This document shows, in pieces, positions 43,539 through 52,374 of a stretch of 64,000 nucleotides of DNA. The stretch is taken from contig CALKHU010000135.1 of assembly GCA_937991555.1 (NCBI GenBank), positions 1 to 64,000 on the forward strand. The letters are read 5' to 3'. The notes under the pieces are model-generated. The model saw only the letters and a program-made list of their open reading frames with translations. It had not been told where the DNA came from and ran no database searches. Both the position numbers and the translations under genes were made by a program. The number at the start of each line of letters is the position of its first letter. Position 1 is the first letter of the stretch. The stretch is from an uncultured Caulobacter sp. (GTDB lineage: Bacteria; Pseudomonadota; Alphaproteobacteria; Caulobacterales; Caulobacteraceae).

Positions 43539-43867
43539 CGGACGCTCCCGGCGGCGCGTCGCCGCTCCATGACCTCGGCGAGGGCGCCGACGAGGACCAG
43601 CACGTCCGGGTCGGCGATGCGATAGAAGATGGTCTGGCCATCGCGGCGCGTGGCGACGATCCGGTCAGCGCGCATCTTCGCCAGATGCTGCGACAGCGCC
43701 GACTGGGAGAGGCCGATATGGTCGGCCATTTCTCCCACGGACGCCTCGCCGCCGCGCAGGGCGCACAGGACCTGCAGGCGGTGAGGATTGGCGAGCAGGC
43801 GCAGCAGGTCCGCCGCGTCCTGCGCGTTTTCCTGGACGTGCCCGATGTCGATCGATCCGGCGTTCAT
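43535..43867 (-). CDS. ArsR-family regulator, single cysteine
   Basis: A 110-residue regulator related to the one at 42417 (LLRLLANPHRLQVLCALRGG, IGLSQSALSQHLAKMRADRI, VATRRDGQTIFYRI) but with only one cysteine, Cys35; the C-terminal partner is absent (LVGALAEVMERR). It therefore cannot form the SqrR dithiol and may sense another signal or act with its paralogue. The ATG at 43865-43867 is placed 7 bp after a perfect TATAAT on the minus strand and has no ribosome site, so a leaderless message is likely. Divergent from the persulfide-dioxygenase-like gene. Confidence 0.85.
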   Translation of the reverse strand: MNAGSIDIGHVQENAQDAADLLRLLANPHRLQVLCALRGGEASVGEMADHIGLSQSALSQHLAKMRADRIVATRRDGQTIFYRIADPDVLVLVGALAEVMERRRAAGSVR

Positions 43868-43874
43868 GGCGGGC

Positions 43875-43915
43875 ATTATATTCAATCTTGTTAAATTAGA
43901 AAGAGCGAATATATT
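43875..43915. promoter_or_regulatory. Divergent promoters with TATATTC/GAATATA half-sites
   Basis: TATATTC (43877-43883) and GAATATA (43907-43913) are inverted 23 bp apart. The first overlaps a minus-strand TATAAT (43875-43880); the second overlaps a plus-strand -10 TATATT (43910-43915) whose -35 is TTGTTA (43888-43893, 16 bp spacer). Suits repression of both genes by an ArsR protein. Confidence 0.7.
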
Positions 43916-43934
43916 GGCGTCAAGGAGATGCCCC

Positions 43935-44810
43935 ATGACCGACCAACCCGTCGCCTTCTTCCATGCCGCCACCTCGACCGTGACGTATCTCGTCTGGGAT
44001 CCGGCGAGCCGTCAGGCGGCCCTGATCGATCCCGTCCTCGACTATGAGCCGAAGGGCGGCGTCGTTTCGACCGCCTTCGCCGACGGACTTCTGGACGCCG
44101 TCGCCGAGCGCGACCTGCGCCTCGCCTATGTGCTCGAGACCCACGCCCACGCCGATCACCTTTCGGCGGCCGACTACATTCGCCGCCGCACGGGCGCGAA
44201 GGTGGTCATCGGCGAACACATCACGGCGGTGCAGGCGCACTTCGCGCCGGTGTTCGAAGCCGACGACGTCACGCCGGATGGTTCGGCCTTCGATGTGCTG
44301 GTGCGGGACGGCGACATCCTGCCGCTCGGCGAGCGCAAGGTCGCGGTGATGCACACGCCCGGCCATACCGCGGCCTGCGTCACCTACGTCATCGACGACA
44401 TGGCCTTCGTCGGCGACACCCTGTTCATGCCGGACTACGGCACGGCGCGGACCGACTTTCCGGGCGGTGACGCGAGGGCGCTCTACCGCTCGATCCGGCG
44501 GATCCTGTCGTTGCCCGCGACCACCCGCATCCTCGTCGGTCACGACTATCTGCCCCAGGGGCGAGACGCCTATGCCTGGGAGACCACGGTGGCGGAGCAA
44601 CGACGCGACAACGTCCACGTCCACGACGGCATGGGCGAAGCCGACTTCGTCGCGCTCCGTCAGGCCCGGGACGCCACCCTGGCGCCGCCGGTGCTGATCC
44701 TGCCCTCGCTGCAGGTCAACATCCGCGCCGGCGCCCTGCCGCCGCCGACGGACAGGGGCGGGGTCTTCTTCCGCATTCCGGTCCGGGGCGCGGCCGCGCT
44801 GGGGGCCTAG
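43935..44810 (+). CDS. MBL-fold hydrolase, persulfide dioxygenase-like (Blh type)
   Basis: A 291-residue metallo-hydrolase starting MTDQPVAFFHAATSTVTYLV. Metal motif ETHAHADHLSAADYIRRRTG, later HTPGHTAACVTYVIDD, and FVGDTLFMPDYGTARTDFPG, the last being a strong signature of ETHE1/Blh persulfide dioxygenases. It would oxidise glutathione persulfide to sulfite, which the TauE-type exporter could remove. AAGGAG precedes the ATG. This ArsR-TauE-Blh trio equals the BigR operon arrangement known in Agrobacterium and Xylella. Confidence 0.88.
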   Translation: MTDQPVAFFHAATSTVTYLVWDPASRQAALIDPVLDYEPKGGVVSTAFADGLLDAVAERDLRLAYVLETHAHADHLSAADYIRRRTGAKVVIGEHITAVQAHFAPVFEADDVTPDGSAFDVLVRDGDILPLGERKVAVMHTPGHTAACVTYVIDDMAFVGDTLFMPDYGTARTDFPGGDARALYRSIRRILSLPATTRILVGHDYLPQGRDAYAWETTVAEQRRDNVHVHDGMGEADFVALRQARDATLAPPVLILPSLQVNIRAGALPPPTDRGGVFFRIPVRGAAALGA

Positions 44811-44866
44811 CGGAGCGCATGCCGCCCGGAGGCGGAGCCACGGCGGCGGCCCGGCGTTAGGGTCCC

Positions 44867-45583
44867 ATGGCCCTTGCGTCCGGAAACCATTTCCTCGACA
44901 GCCTCGCGCCCGCCGACCATGCGGTGCTGCGGCCCCACCTCCGGGAGGCGGCGCTGCGGGCGGGCGCGGTGCTGATCGAGCAGGAGGCGCCGGTCACCGT
45001 CGCGGTCTTTCCCGTCGACGCCCAGCTGGCCAACGTCATCTACCTCGGCGACGGCGCGTCCATCGAGGTCTCGATGGTGGGTCACGAGGGCCTCGCCGGC
45101 CTCGCGCCGATCATGACCAACAAGCCCTGCGGCTGGCAGGTCGCCGTCCGCGCGCCCGGCAGGGCGTGGACCGCGCCGGCGCCGCTGATCCGCGAGCTCC
45201 AGGCGTCGAGCGCGAGCTTTCTCGGCAGGCTGCTCGATCTCACCCAGTTCTACCAGGACCAGGCGGCGCAGATCGCCGCCTGCAATGGCGCGCATCGCAT
45301 GCAGGCGCGGCTGGCGCGCTGGCTGCTCATGGCCCTCGATCTCGCCCCGGGCGACACCGTGCAGGTGACCCAGGAGCATCTCGCCGCCCTGCTCGGCGGC
45401 CAGCGGACGACCGTCAATGAAGCCGCCCAGAATCTGAAGGCGCTCGGGGCCATCCGCTATGGACGCGGTCGGATCCGCGTCCTCGACCGGACCAGGCTCG
45501 CCGCCGCCGCCTGCTCCTGCTACGAGGCCATCCGCCAGCGGGGCGAGGATCTCGGCATCCGCATGCAGGTCGCGTTCTCCTGA
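44867..45583 (+). CDS. Crp/Fnr-family regulator (no iron-sulfur ligands)
   Basis: A 238-residue regulator with a cyclic-nucleotide-type domain (HFLDSLAPADHAVLRPHLRE, VSMVGHEGLAGLAPI) and a C-terminal winged helix: QARLARWLLMALDL, VTQEHLAALLGGQRTTVNEA. The recognition helix QRTTVNEA lacks the ETxxR residues of Fnr/FixK, so it should not read TTGA boxes; it resembles the Crp-like group often annotated only as Crp/Fnr. No N-terminal cysteine cluster. It lies upstream of the AMP-phosphorylase-like gene with a 109 bp gap containing a weak FNR box. Confidence 0.82.
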   Translation: MALASGNHFLDSLAPADHAVLRPHLREAALRAGAVLIEQEAPVTVAVFPVDAQLANVIYLGDGASIEVSMVGHEGLAGLAPIMTNKPCGWQVAVRAPGRAWTAPAPLIRELQASSASFLGRLLDLTQFYQDQAAQIAACNGAHRMQARLARWLLMALDLAPGDTVQVTQEHLAALLGGQRTTVNEAAQNLKALGAIRYGRGRIRVLDRTRLAAAACSCYEAIRQRGEDLGIRMQVAFS

Positions 45584-45608
45584 AGACGGGGCGCCGTCGA
45601 AGCCGGAG

Positions 45609-45622
45609 TTGCGCCACGTCAA
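45609..45622 (+). promoter_or_regulatory. FNR/FixK-type box (one mismatch) upstream of phosphorylase gene
   Basis: TTGCGCCACGTCAA, one base off TTGA-N6-TCAA. Canonical spacing gives a 36 nt leader for the gene starting at 45693. Confidence 0.5.
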
Positions 45623-45692
45623 GTCGCGCCGGCGACGCTCGCCTGATAGTCAGCCCCAGACGCCCGCCGCGGGGGCGACCGGAGCGCAGAGC

Positions 45693-47180
45693 TTGCTGAA
45701 GGCGAAACTGATCGGCCTCGACACCTTCCACGAGAACGTGGTGGTGCTGGCCCGCAACTGCACGGCGGTGCGGCCCGAGCGGCTGAGGGGCACCCGCAAG
45801 GTCGAGGTGCGGCTGAACGGGCGGGCCATTCTCGCCGACATCGTCATCGCCGACGACCCCGCCACGGTCGCGCCGGACGAGATCGGCCTGACCCAGCCCG
45901 CCTTCCGCCGCCTGGCGGCCTCAGCCGGCGCGAAGGTCGAGGTGACGCCTGCCGCGCCGGTCGCCAGCATGGACGCCGTCCGCGCCAAGGTCCGCGGCGA
46001 AACGCTCGGCGACGTGGCCTTGCACGAGATCGTCCAGGACCTGGCCGCCCATCGCTACTCGGACGTGGAGGTCGCGTCCTTCCTGATCGCCTGCGCCGCG
46101 TTCATGACGCCGGACGAGACGCTCGGCCTGACCCGCGCGATGGTCGACGCCGGCCAGCGCCTGGTCTGGGATCGCCCGGTGGTGGTCGACAAGCACTGCA
46201 TCGGCGGCATTCCGGGCAACCGGACCTCGCCCATCGTGGTCGCCATCGTCGCCGCGCACGGTCTGCTGATTCCCAAGACCTCTTCCCGCGCCATCACCTC
46301 GCCGGCCGGCACGGCCGACACCATGGAGGTGCTCAGCCGAGTCACCCTGTCGGAGGACGAGATGCGCGACGTGGTCGACCGCTGCGGCGGTTGCCTGGTC
46401 TGGGGCGGCAGGGTCGACATCTCTCCGGCGGACGACGTGCTGATCTCGGTCGAGCGTCCGCTGGCGATCGACGCGCCGGAGCAGATGGTCGCCTCCATCC
46501 TGTCGAAGAAGCTGGCGGCCGGTTCGAGCCACATCGTGATGGATCTCCCGGTCGGACCCTACGCCAAGCTGCGGGATCCTTCGGCGGCTCTCCGGCTGCG
46601 CAAGCTCTTCGAGTTCGTCGGGTCCCGCGTCGGACTGAGCATCGACATCGTGACCACGGACGGTTCCCAGCCCATAGGGCGCGGGGTGGGGCCGGTGCTG
46701 GAGGCGCGGGACGTGCTGGCGGTGCTCCACAACCGCGCCGACGGTCCCGCGGACCTGCGCGACAAGGCGCTGATGCTGGCGGGCCGTATCCTGGAGTTTG
46801 ATCCGGAGGTCGCCGGCGGTCGCGGCGTGGAGCGGGCCCGCGAACTGCTGGAGTCCGGGGCCGCGCGGGCGAAACTGGAGGCGATCGCCGAGGCCCAGGG
46901 ACCGTCGCCGCTGCGCAACGAAGTCGCGCCGCTCTGCTACGAAGTGCTGGCTGGCCGCAGCGGCTGGGTCGAGGCCATCGACTGCCTGCGCATCGCCAGG
47001 ATCGCGCGCTACGCCGGCGCGCCGACGGACCCCGGAGCCGGGCTCGAACTGCTCAGGCGGAAGGGCGACCCCGTCCGCGCCGGCGACCCCCTGTACCGGA
47101 TCTACGGCCTCGATCCGTCCGACTTCGCCTTCGCGAGGGACGCCGCCGACGAGGTCTCCGGCTTCCAGGTGACGCCGTGA
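45693..47180 (+). CDS. AMP phosphorylase-like / thymidine phosphorylase family protein
   Basis: A 495-residue protein, close to the length of archaeal AMP phosphorylases (about 500) and longer than DeoA by an extra N-terminal domain of about 80 residues (LLKAKLIGLDTFHENVVVLA onward). The catalytic part has DKHCIGGIPGNRTSPIVVAI, PKTSSRAITSPAGTADTMEV (phosphate-binding GT motif) and SKKLAAGSSHIVMDLPVG. It would release a base from a nucleoside (mono)phosphate by phosphorolysis. The start is TTG at 45693 with GGAG 8 bp before; the upstream frame is poor. Its stop overlaps the next GTG (GTGA). Substrate is an inference from family architecture. Confidence 0.8.
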   Translation: MLKAKLIGLDTFHENVVVLARNCTAVRPERLRGTRKVEVRLNGRAILADIVIADDPATVAPDEIGLTQPAFRRLAASAGAKVEVTPAAPVASMDAVRAKVRGETLGDVALHEIVQDLAAHRYSDVEVASFLIACAAFMTPDETLGLTRAMVDAGQRLVWDRPVVVDKHCIGGIPGNRTSPIVVAIVAAHGLLIPKTSSRAITSPAGTADTMEVLSRVTLSEDEMRDVVDRCGGCLVWGGRVDISPADDVLISVERPLAIDAPEQMVASILSKKLAAGSSHIVMDLPVGPYAKLRDPSAALRLRKLFEFVGSRVGLSIDIVTTDGSQPIGRGVGPVLEARDVLAVLHNRADGPADLRDKALMLAGRILEFDPEVAGGRGVERARELLESGAARAKLEAIAEAQGPSPLRNEVAPLCYEVLAGRSGWVEAIDCLRIARIARYAGAPTDPGAGLELLRRKGDPVRAGDPLYRIYGLDPSDFAFARDAADEVSGFQVTP

Positions 47181-48043
47181 TCGTCCTGGCGTTCGCGGAC
47201 GAAGCCGCCCCGGCCGGCCGCCTCGCGGCGGCGCTGGGAGCGACGCTCGGCGTCATCCAGCTGCACGACTTTCCCGACGGCGAGGTGCTCCCGCGGGTAG
47301 AAGCGGCGTCTCCGCGGGCAGTGATCTACCGCTCGCTGGACCGGCCGAACGAGAAGATCATTCCCCTGCTGCTGGCGGCCGACGCCGCGCGCCGCGCCGG
47401 GGCGGAGAGGCTGGAGCTGGTCTGTCCCTATCTCTGCTACCTGCGCCAGGACACGGTGTTCACGCCCGGGGAGCCGCTCAGCCGCGATGTCGTGCTGCCT
47501 CTGCTCGGGCGGGCCTTCGATCGTGTGCTGACGGTGGACGCGCACCTTCACCGCACCGCCGACCTCTCGACCGTGATGGGGGTGAGCGCGGAGTCCCTGT
47601 CGGCGGCGCCGGTCCTGGCGGCGGCGCTGGGCGGCGGCGATGCGCCCCTCGTGGTCGCCCCCGACAGCGAGGCGCGGCCCTGGGCGGACGGCATCGCCAA
47701 GAGTCTCGGCGGGGACCTCCTGGTCCTGGAGAAGCGCCGCGACGCCGCGCGCCGCGTGACCTTCGCCGGAGCGGAGCTCGGCGCCGCCCGCGGCCGTCGC
47801 GCCGTCATCGTCGATGACGTGGCCTCAAGCGGGTCCACCCTGGTCGCCGTCGCCGGGATGCTCCGCGAGGCGGGCGCGGCCTCGATCGAGGTCGCCGTCA
47901 CCCACGCCCTGTTCGGGGAGGACCTGCGCCGCCGTCTCGAGACCGTCGGCGTGCGGCGGCTCGTCTCGACGGACTCGGTCGTGCGCGGGGAAGACGCGGC
48001 GCCCCTGGCCGGCATCCTGGCGGAGGCGCTTCGGCGCACCTGA
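47177..48043 (+). CDS. prs: Ribose-phosphate diphosphokinase-like protein
   Basis: A 288-residue protein of the PRPP synthetase family, closer to archaeal-length forms than to the bacterial 310-residue Prs. Visible: LHDFPDGEVLPRVE, CPYLCYLRQDTVFTPGEPLS, DAHLHRTADLS, and the PRPP loop AVIVDDVASSGSTLVAVAG. It makes or uses PRPP. The GTG start overlaps the phosphorylase stop; the pair is translationally coupled, suggesting a nucleotide-salvage unit in which phosphorolysed ribose phosphate is re-activated. It is likely not the housekeeping Prs. Confidence 0.82.
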   Translation: MIVLAFADEAAPAGRLAAALGATLGVIQLHDFPDGEVLPRVEAASPRAVIYRSLDRPNEKIIPLLLAADAARRAGAERLELVCPYLCYLRQDTVFTPGEPLSRDVVLPLLGRAFDRVLTVDAHLHRTADLSTVMGVSAESLSAAPVLAAALGGGDAPLVVAPDSEARPWADGIAKSLGGDLLVLEKRRDAARRVTFAGAELGAARGRRAVIVDDVASSGSTLVAVAGMLREAGAASIEVAVTHALFGEDLRRRLETVGVRRLVSTDSVVRGEDAAPLAGILAEALRRT

Positions 48044-48049
48044 ACAAAG

Positions 48050-49237
48050 TCAGCGGGGCGTCGCCCTGACGCTGACGCCGTCCTTCAGCCGGTCACCGGG
48101 ATAGGCGACGACGCTGTCGCCCTCGCCCAGACCCTCCTGCACCTCCGCGAAGTCCTCGTTGCGGCGCCCGACCTTCACCCTGACCAGTTCGGCCCGGCCG
48201 CGCGCGACGCGGTAGACGGCCCAGTCCTCGCCCTGCCTGAACAGGGCGCTGGCCGGAACCCTCACCACGCTCGGCGCCGACCAGGTGACGATGCGGGCGG
48301 TGACCCGGTAGTCGTGGCCAAGGGCGGCCGCCTGCGCCGGCGTGGCGAAGTCGAGGTAGGTCAGCACCCGCTGCTCCTCGACCCCGAGGGCGGATACCTT
48401 GGTGAATCCGGCCGGCTCGACCCGGCGCACGCGCGCCTGCAAGGGCTGGCCGCCCCAGCCTTCTATGGCGGCGTCCGCGCCGGGCTTCACCTCCACGGCG
48501 TCGGTGGACAGCAGTTCCACGATCACGTCGATGTCGGCCGGATCCCCGATCTGGAGGATGGGCTGCCCGGCCTGCACCACCTGTTCGCTCTCGCGGTCGA
48601 CCCGCAGGACCCTGCCGCCGACCGGCGCGCGGACGGCGATGGTCCCCTGGTCCGAGTCTGCAGGACGGGCGAGTCGGCTGCGAAGGCTGTCGCGTTCGCG
48701 CTGGCGCACGGCGACGGCGGCGCGGGCCTCGGCCACCGCGGCCCTGGCCGTCTCGTGCGCGAGCCGCCTCTGGTCAAGGGCCTGGGCGGCAATCACGCCC
48801 TGCGCGTTGAGAGTCTGCCCTCGGCGCAACTCGGCCTCGGCGTAGGTCGCCTGCGCCTCGGCGCGCCGGAGTTCGGCCCGCGCCAGTTGCACCGCCGCTT
48901 CGGCGGCGTCGACCGACGCCCGCACTTCCCGCTCGGACCGCGCGTCGATCAGCGGCGGATCCGCCGGACGGATCAGGGCGACGGTGTCGCCGGCCTTGAC
49001 CCGGTCGCCGGCGTGCAGCGTGACGCGCACCGTCTTGCCGGTCAGCGGGGCGGAGACGACGTAGACCTCGCGCACCCGGGTCCGGCCCTGTTCGGCGACC
49101 CAGGTCGAAAGCGGCCCCCGTGTCACCCTCACGATCTCGACCGGCGTGGGCTGGGGCCGCAGCATCCAGACGAGCACGCCGACCGCGAGCCCGGAGAGGA
49201 CGAGGGCCAGGATGATGCGCGGGGAGGGGAGCTTCAT
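48050..49237 (-). CDS. HlyD/MacA-type periplasmic adaptor
   Basis: A 395-residue membrane fusion protein: N-terminal membrane helix (RIILALVLSGLAVGVLVWML), barrel entry STWVAEQGRTRVREVYVVSA, lipoyl half LHAGDRVKAGDTVALIRPAD, long alpha-hairpin (about 95-190), second lipoyl half TIAVRAPVGGRVLRV, then beta-barrel domain. It is the last gene of a three-gene minus-strand operon (ATPase, permease, adaptor), as in MacAB-like exporters. Separated by 2 bp from the permease gene. Confidence 0.88.
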   Translation of the reverse strand: MKLPSPRIILALVLSGLAVGVLVWMLRPQPTPVEIVRVTRGPLSTWVAEQGRTRVREVYVVSAPLTGKTVRVTLHAGDRVKAGDTVALIRPADPPLIDARSEREVRASVDAAEAAVQLARAELRRAEAQATYAEAELRRGQTLNAQGVIAAQALDQRRLAHETARAAVAEARAAVAVRQRERDSLRSRLARPADSDQGTIAVRAPVGGRVLRVDRESEQVVQAGQPILQIGDPADIDVIVELLSTDAVEVKPGADAAIEGWGGQPLQARVRRVEPAGFTKVSALGVEEQRVLTYLDFATPAQAAALGHDYRVTARIVTWSAPSVVRVPASALFRQGEDWAVYRVARGRAELVRVKVGRRNEDFAEVQEGLGEGDSVVAYPGDRLKDGVSVRATPR

Positions 49238-49239
49238 GG

Positions 49240-51606
49240 TCAGTCTCGGGTCTTGAGCACGGCGACGAGATCCAGCCTGTCGATCCGTTCGCGGATGATC
49301 AGCGCCGAAATCGCGGCGGCGCCGAGGGCGACCAGGGCGGCGCGGGCGTAGGTCTTCGGGGAAACGATAAGCGGAATGCGGAACAGTTCGCTGTCGAAAG
49401 CCTCGACCATGGTCGCGGCCAGGCCGTAGCCCAGCGCCCAGCCGAGGGGGACGGACAGGGCGACGAGTATGCCCAGTTCCATGAGCAACACGCGCGAGGT
49501 CTCGCCCGCCGTGAAGCCGAGCACGCGCAGGCTTGCCAGTTCCCGCGCGCTTTCCGACAGCTGGATCCGCGCGCTGTTGTAGATGACGCCGAAGGCGACG
49601 GTCATGGCCAGCCCCAGGTAGGTCGCCATCATGACATTGATGTTCTGCGCCATCGTGGCCCGGAACTGCTGCAATGCGCGTCCCTGGAGTTGCAGCGCGC
49701 CGATCGCCGGACTGGCCTTCACCGCCGCGAAGAAGTCCCGTGCGCGGGCGGTATCGTAGCGCACATAGGCGCCGGACACCCGCGGCCCCTCGCCGAGCAA
49801 CCGGGCCAGCGCCTCCGGGTGCATGTAGGTCGACAGCCCCATGTAGCTTTCGACGACCGCCGAGACCCGGAGGCGGGCAGACCGCCGTTCGCCCTCCAGC
49901 ACCTCGACGTCGATGATGTCGCCCGGCCCGGCGCGAAGGATGTCGGCGAGCTTGGCGCTGAGCACGATGCCCGATTCAGGCACGTCGACTGCACGACTGG
50001 CGGCGTCCAGCGCCCGGCTCAGGTCTCCGTCGGGCGCCTTGGCGACCACCACCGTGCGCCGGCTGACCGGGCCGCTCCGCAACCGCACCGGCGCGGCGCG
50101 GTAGGGCTCGGCGCGCAGGACCCCCGGCATGTGCCGCACGTCGTCGAGCACCGCGGGTCCGCGCGGCTCGAAGAACACGAGCGTCGCGTTCTGCCGGTCG
50201 GCCCGGTTGAAGGTGACGTCGATCATCTCCTCCAGCGAGTCGAGGGTGAACAGCGAGCCGACCAGGAGCGCGATGGCGAGGCCCAGCCCCAGCGCGGTGA
50301 GCACCGATCGCAGAGGCCACCGGATCAGGCGCCGGAGCGCCATCATGCTGAGCTGCGAGCGGGCCACGGGCGCGACCAGGTGCTCAAGCGGCGAATGCGA
50401 GAAGCTCGGCGGCGGCGCCGGCGCCATGGCCGCGGCCGGCGCCAGCCGCGTGATCGACCAGACCGCCCGCGCCGCGCCGAGCACCGCCGCGCCGGCCCCC
50501 GTCAGCACCGCCCACAGGTACATGCGGGGATCCTGCACGAACACCAGGAAAGGGAAGTGGAAGAACTCGGTGTAGAGCCGGGTCGTCCCGTGGCCGAGCC
50601 ACAGCCCGGCGGCGAGGCCGATGGCGATGCCCACGGCCGAGATCAGCAGCGCCAGCTTCACATAGTGCCAGCCGATCGGCAGGGCGCTGTAGCCCAACGC
50701 CTTGAACAGCCCGATCTGCTCCCGCTCCAGCGTCAGAAGGCGCGTCAGGGTCATGTTGATCAGGAAGGCCGACACGATCAGGAAGATCGGCGGCAGCACG
50801 CGGCGCATGGCGTCGAGCTGCTGCAGCTCGTTGTCGAGGTAGCTGTTCGAGGCGTGGTCCTTGCGGCCGTACGCGCCGGAGCCGCCATAGGGCGCCAGCA
50901 GGTCGTCCAGCCGGCGGATCACCTCTGCCTCGTTGGCTCCGGGCCAGAGCTTCAGCGAGACATTGTTGAAGGCGCCCTCGAGGTCGAAGGCGGCCTCCAG
51001 CGTCTCGCGGGGCATCCAGACGATCCCGAACCGCCGGTCGTCGGGGACGATGTCGCCCGGACCCATGGCGTAGACATACTCGGGCGACAGGGCGACGCCG
51101 ACGACCCGCAAGGTGCGTTCCCGGCCGTTCATGATCACCTCGAACCGGTCGCCGCTGCGAAAGCCGTGCGCGGTCGCGAAGGCCTCGCTGATGACGGCCT
51201 CGTCGGCCTTGCCGGGATCCGGAAGCCGGCCGGAGCGCAGCGTGAGCCGGTTGAGGCGCGGCTGGCGCCCCTCCGGGATGGACACCAGGGCCGCCGAAGC
51301 CGGCTCCATCACCCCCGGCAGGTCGAGCAGGGCCCCGTGCAAGATGCGCGTCTCGGCGATCGAGACCCCGGGGAGCGCGCCGATCTCGCGAGCGAGGCCC
51401 TCCGGCGCGCGCCGCGCCTGGGCGAAGACGTCGGCGAAGGCGCCCCGGTCATAATAGGCCGCCCGGGTTTCGCTGATCGACCTGTAGGCCCCGTCGCCGA
51501 TCACCAGGGTCGCGACGCCGGAGGCCATCACCAGCGCGATCGCCAGCGCCTGCGCCCAGAGACGGCGCAGGTCGCGGACGAGTTTCCGGTCGAGCACGCT
51601 CACCAC
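49240..51606 (-). CDS. FtsX/MacB-like ABC transporter permease
   Basis: A 788-residue FtsX-family permease with an N-terminal helix ([20 protein letters not shown]), a large periplasmic domain and two sets of C-terminal helices ([40 protein letters not shown]). Such permeases act mechanically with an adaptor rather than forming a classical channel. Start is one of several GTG codons at 51597-51606 (GTGGTGAGC...), overlapping the ATPase stop. Export substrate unknown, perhaps a lipid, peptide or cell-envelope component. Confidence 0.88.
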   Translation of the reverse strand: MVSVLDRKLVRDLRRLWAQALAIALVMASGVATLVIGDGAYRSISETRAAYYDRGAFADVFAQARRAPEGLAREIGALPGVSIAETRILHGALLDLPGVMEPASAALVSIPEGRQPRLNRLTLRSGRLPDPGKADEAVISEAFATAHGFRSGDRFEVIMNGRERTLRVVGVALSPEYVYAMGPGDIVPDDRRFGIVWMPRETLEAAFDLEGAFNNVSLKLWPGANEAEVIRRLDDLLAPYGGSGAYGRKDHASNSYLDNELQQLDAMRRVLPPIFLIVSAFLINMTLTRLLTLEREQIGLFKALGYSALPIGWHYVKLALLISAVGIAIGLAAGLWLGHGTTRLYTEFFHFPFLVFVQDPRMYLWAVLTGAGAAVLGAARAVWSITRLAPAAAMAPAPPPSFSHSPLEHLVAPVARSQLSMMALRRLIRWPLRSVLTALGLGLAIALLVGSLFTLDSLEEMIDVTFNRADRQNATLVFFEPRGPAVLDDVRHMPGVLRAEPYRAAPVRLRSGPVSRRTVVVAKAPDGDLSRALDAASRAVDVPESGIVLSAKLADILRAGPGDIIDVEVLEGERRSARLRVSAVVESYMGLSTYMHPEALARLLGEGPRVSGAYVRYDTARARDFFAAVKASPAIGALQLQGRALQQFRATMAQNINVMMATYLGLAMTVAFGVIYNSARIQLSESARELASLRVLGFTAGETSRVLLMELGILVALSVPLGWALGYGLAATMVEAFDSELFRIPLIVSPKTYARAALVALGAAAISALIIRERIDRLDLVAVLKTRD

Positions 51607-52319
51607 GAAAGCTCTGCGGGCGACTTGCGGCGGGCGTTGGTCTCGACCCGGCTGACCCGGCCGTCCCCGAAGTAGAGCACCCTGTGCGCCATCTCCCGGA
51701 TCGAGGTGTTGTGGGTGATGACGGCGGTGGTGGCCCCGAGGGTGTCGTTGATGAGGGCGAGCGCCTCAAGAACCCGCACCCCGGTGGCGAGGTCCAGCGC
51801 ACCGGTCGGCTCGTCGCAGAGCAGCACCTTCGGCCGCTTGGCGATGGCGCGCGCGATGGCGACCCGCTGCTGCTCGCCACCGGAAAGCTGGGCCGGGAAG
51901 TGATGGGCGCGGGCGGTGAGGCCCACCATCTCCAGCGCCTCGTCCGGAGACATGGGCGCGTCGGCGATCTCGGTGACGAGCGCCACGTTCTCCCGGGCGG
52001 TCAGGCTTGGCACCAGATTGTAGAACTGGAACACGAATCCGACGTTGCGGCGCCGGTACCGGGTGAGCGCCGCGTCGTTCAGGGTCGTCAGTTCGAGGCC
52101 CTCGAACCGCGCCGATCCGCTGGTGGCGCGGTCAAGGCCGCCGAGGATGTTGAACAGGGTCGACTTGCCGCTGCCGGACGGCCCGAGGAACACCGCGAAC
52201 TCGCCGGAGTACAGGTCGAGGTCCAGCCCACGGAGGGCCTGCACCTCCAGCTCGCCGGAGCGGTAGGTCTTGGTCAGGCCACGGGCCTCGAAGACGGGGG
52301 CTGGCGCGCTTTGGTCCAT
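51600..52319 (-). CDS. ABC transporter ATP-binding protein (LolD/MacB type)
   Basis: A 239-residue ATPase: Walker [13 protein letters not shown], the ADL-type IGFVF-like motif [20 protein letters not shown], signature [15 protein letters not shown], Walker [13 protein letters not shown] and switch His in VITHNTS. Best match to the LolD/MacB exporter group. First gene of the exporter operon; an FNR/FixK box is upstream (52355-52368), so export is tied to the low-oxygen regulon. ATG 52317-52319. Confidence 0.9.
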   Translation of the reverse strand: MDQSAPAPVFEARGLTKTYRSGELEVQALRGLDLDLYSGEFAVFLGPSGSGKSTLFNILGGLDRATSGSARFEGLELTTLNDAALTRYRRRNVGFVFQFYNLVPSLTARENVALVTEIADAPMSPDEALEMVGLTARAHHFPAQLSGGEQQRVAIARAIAKRPKVLLCDEPTGALDLATGVRVLEALALINDTLGATTAVITHNTSIREMAHRVLYFGDGRVSRVETNARRKSPAELSW

Positions 52320-52354
52320 GCCGACCTTTCTCGCCTGACACGGCGGCGGCGCCC

Positions 52355-52368
52355 TTGAGGGAAATCAA
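52355..52368 (-). promoter_or_regulatory. FNR/FixK-type box upstream of ABC exporter operon
   Basis: TTGAGGGAAATCAA. Its centre is 42.5 bp before the ATG at 52319. It is the last FNR-type box in the window; none was seen to the right of it. Confidence 0.65.
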
Positions 52369-52374
52369 CGGCAG

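Noticed and set aside
45693..48043. Complete AMP-to-RuBisCO pathway
   Set aside because: Neither ribose-1,5-bisphosphate isomerase nor RuBisCO is encoded in the window.
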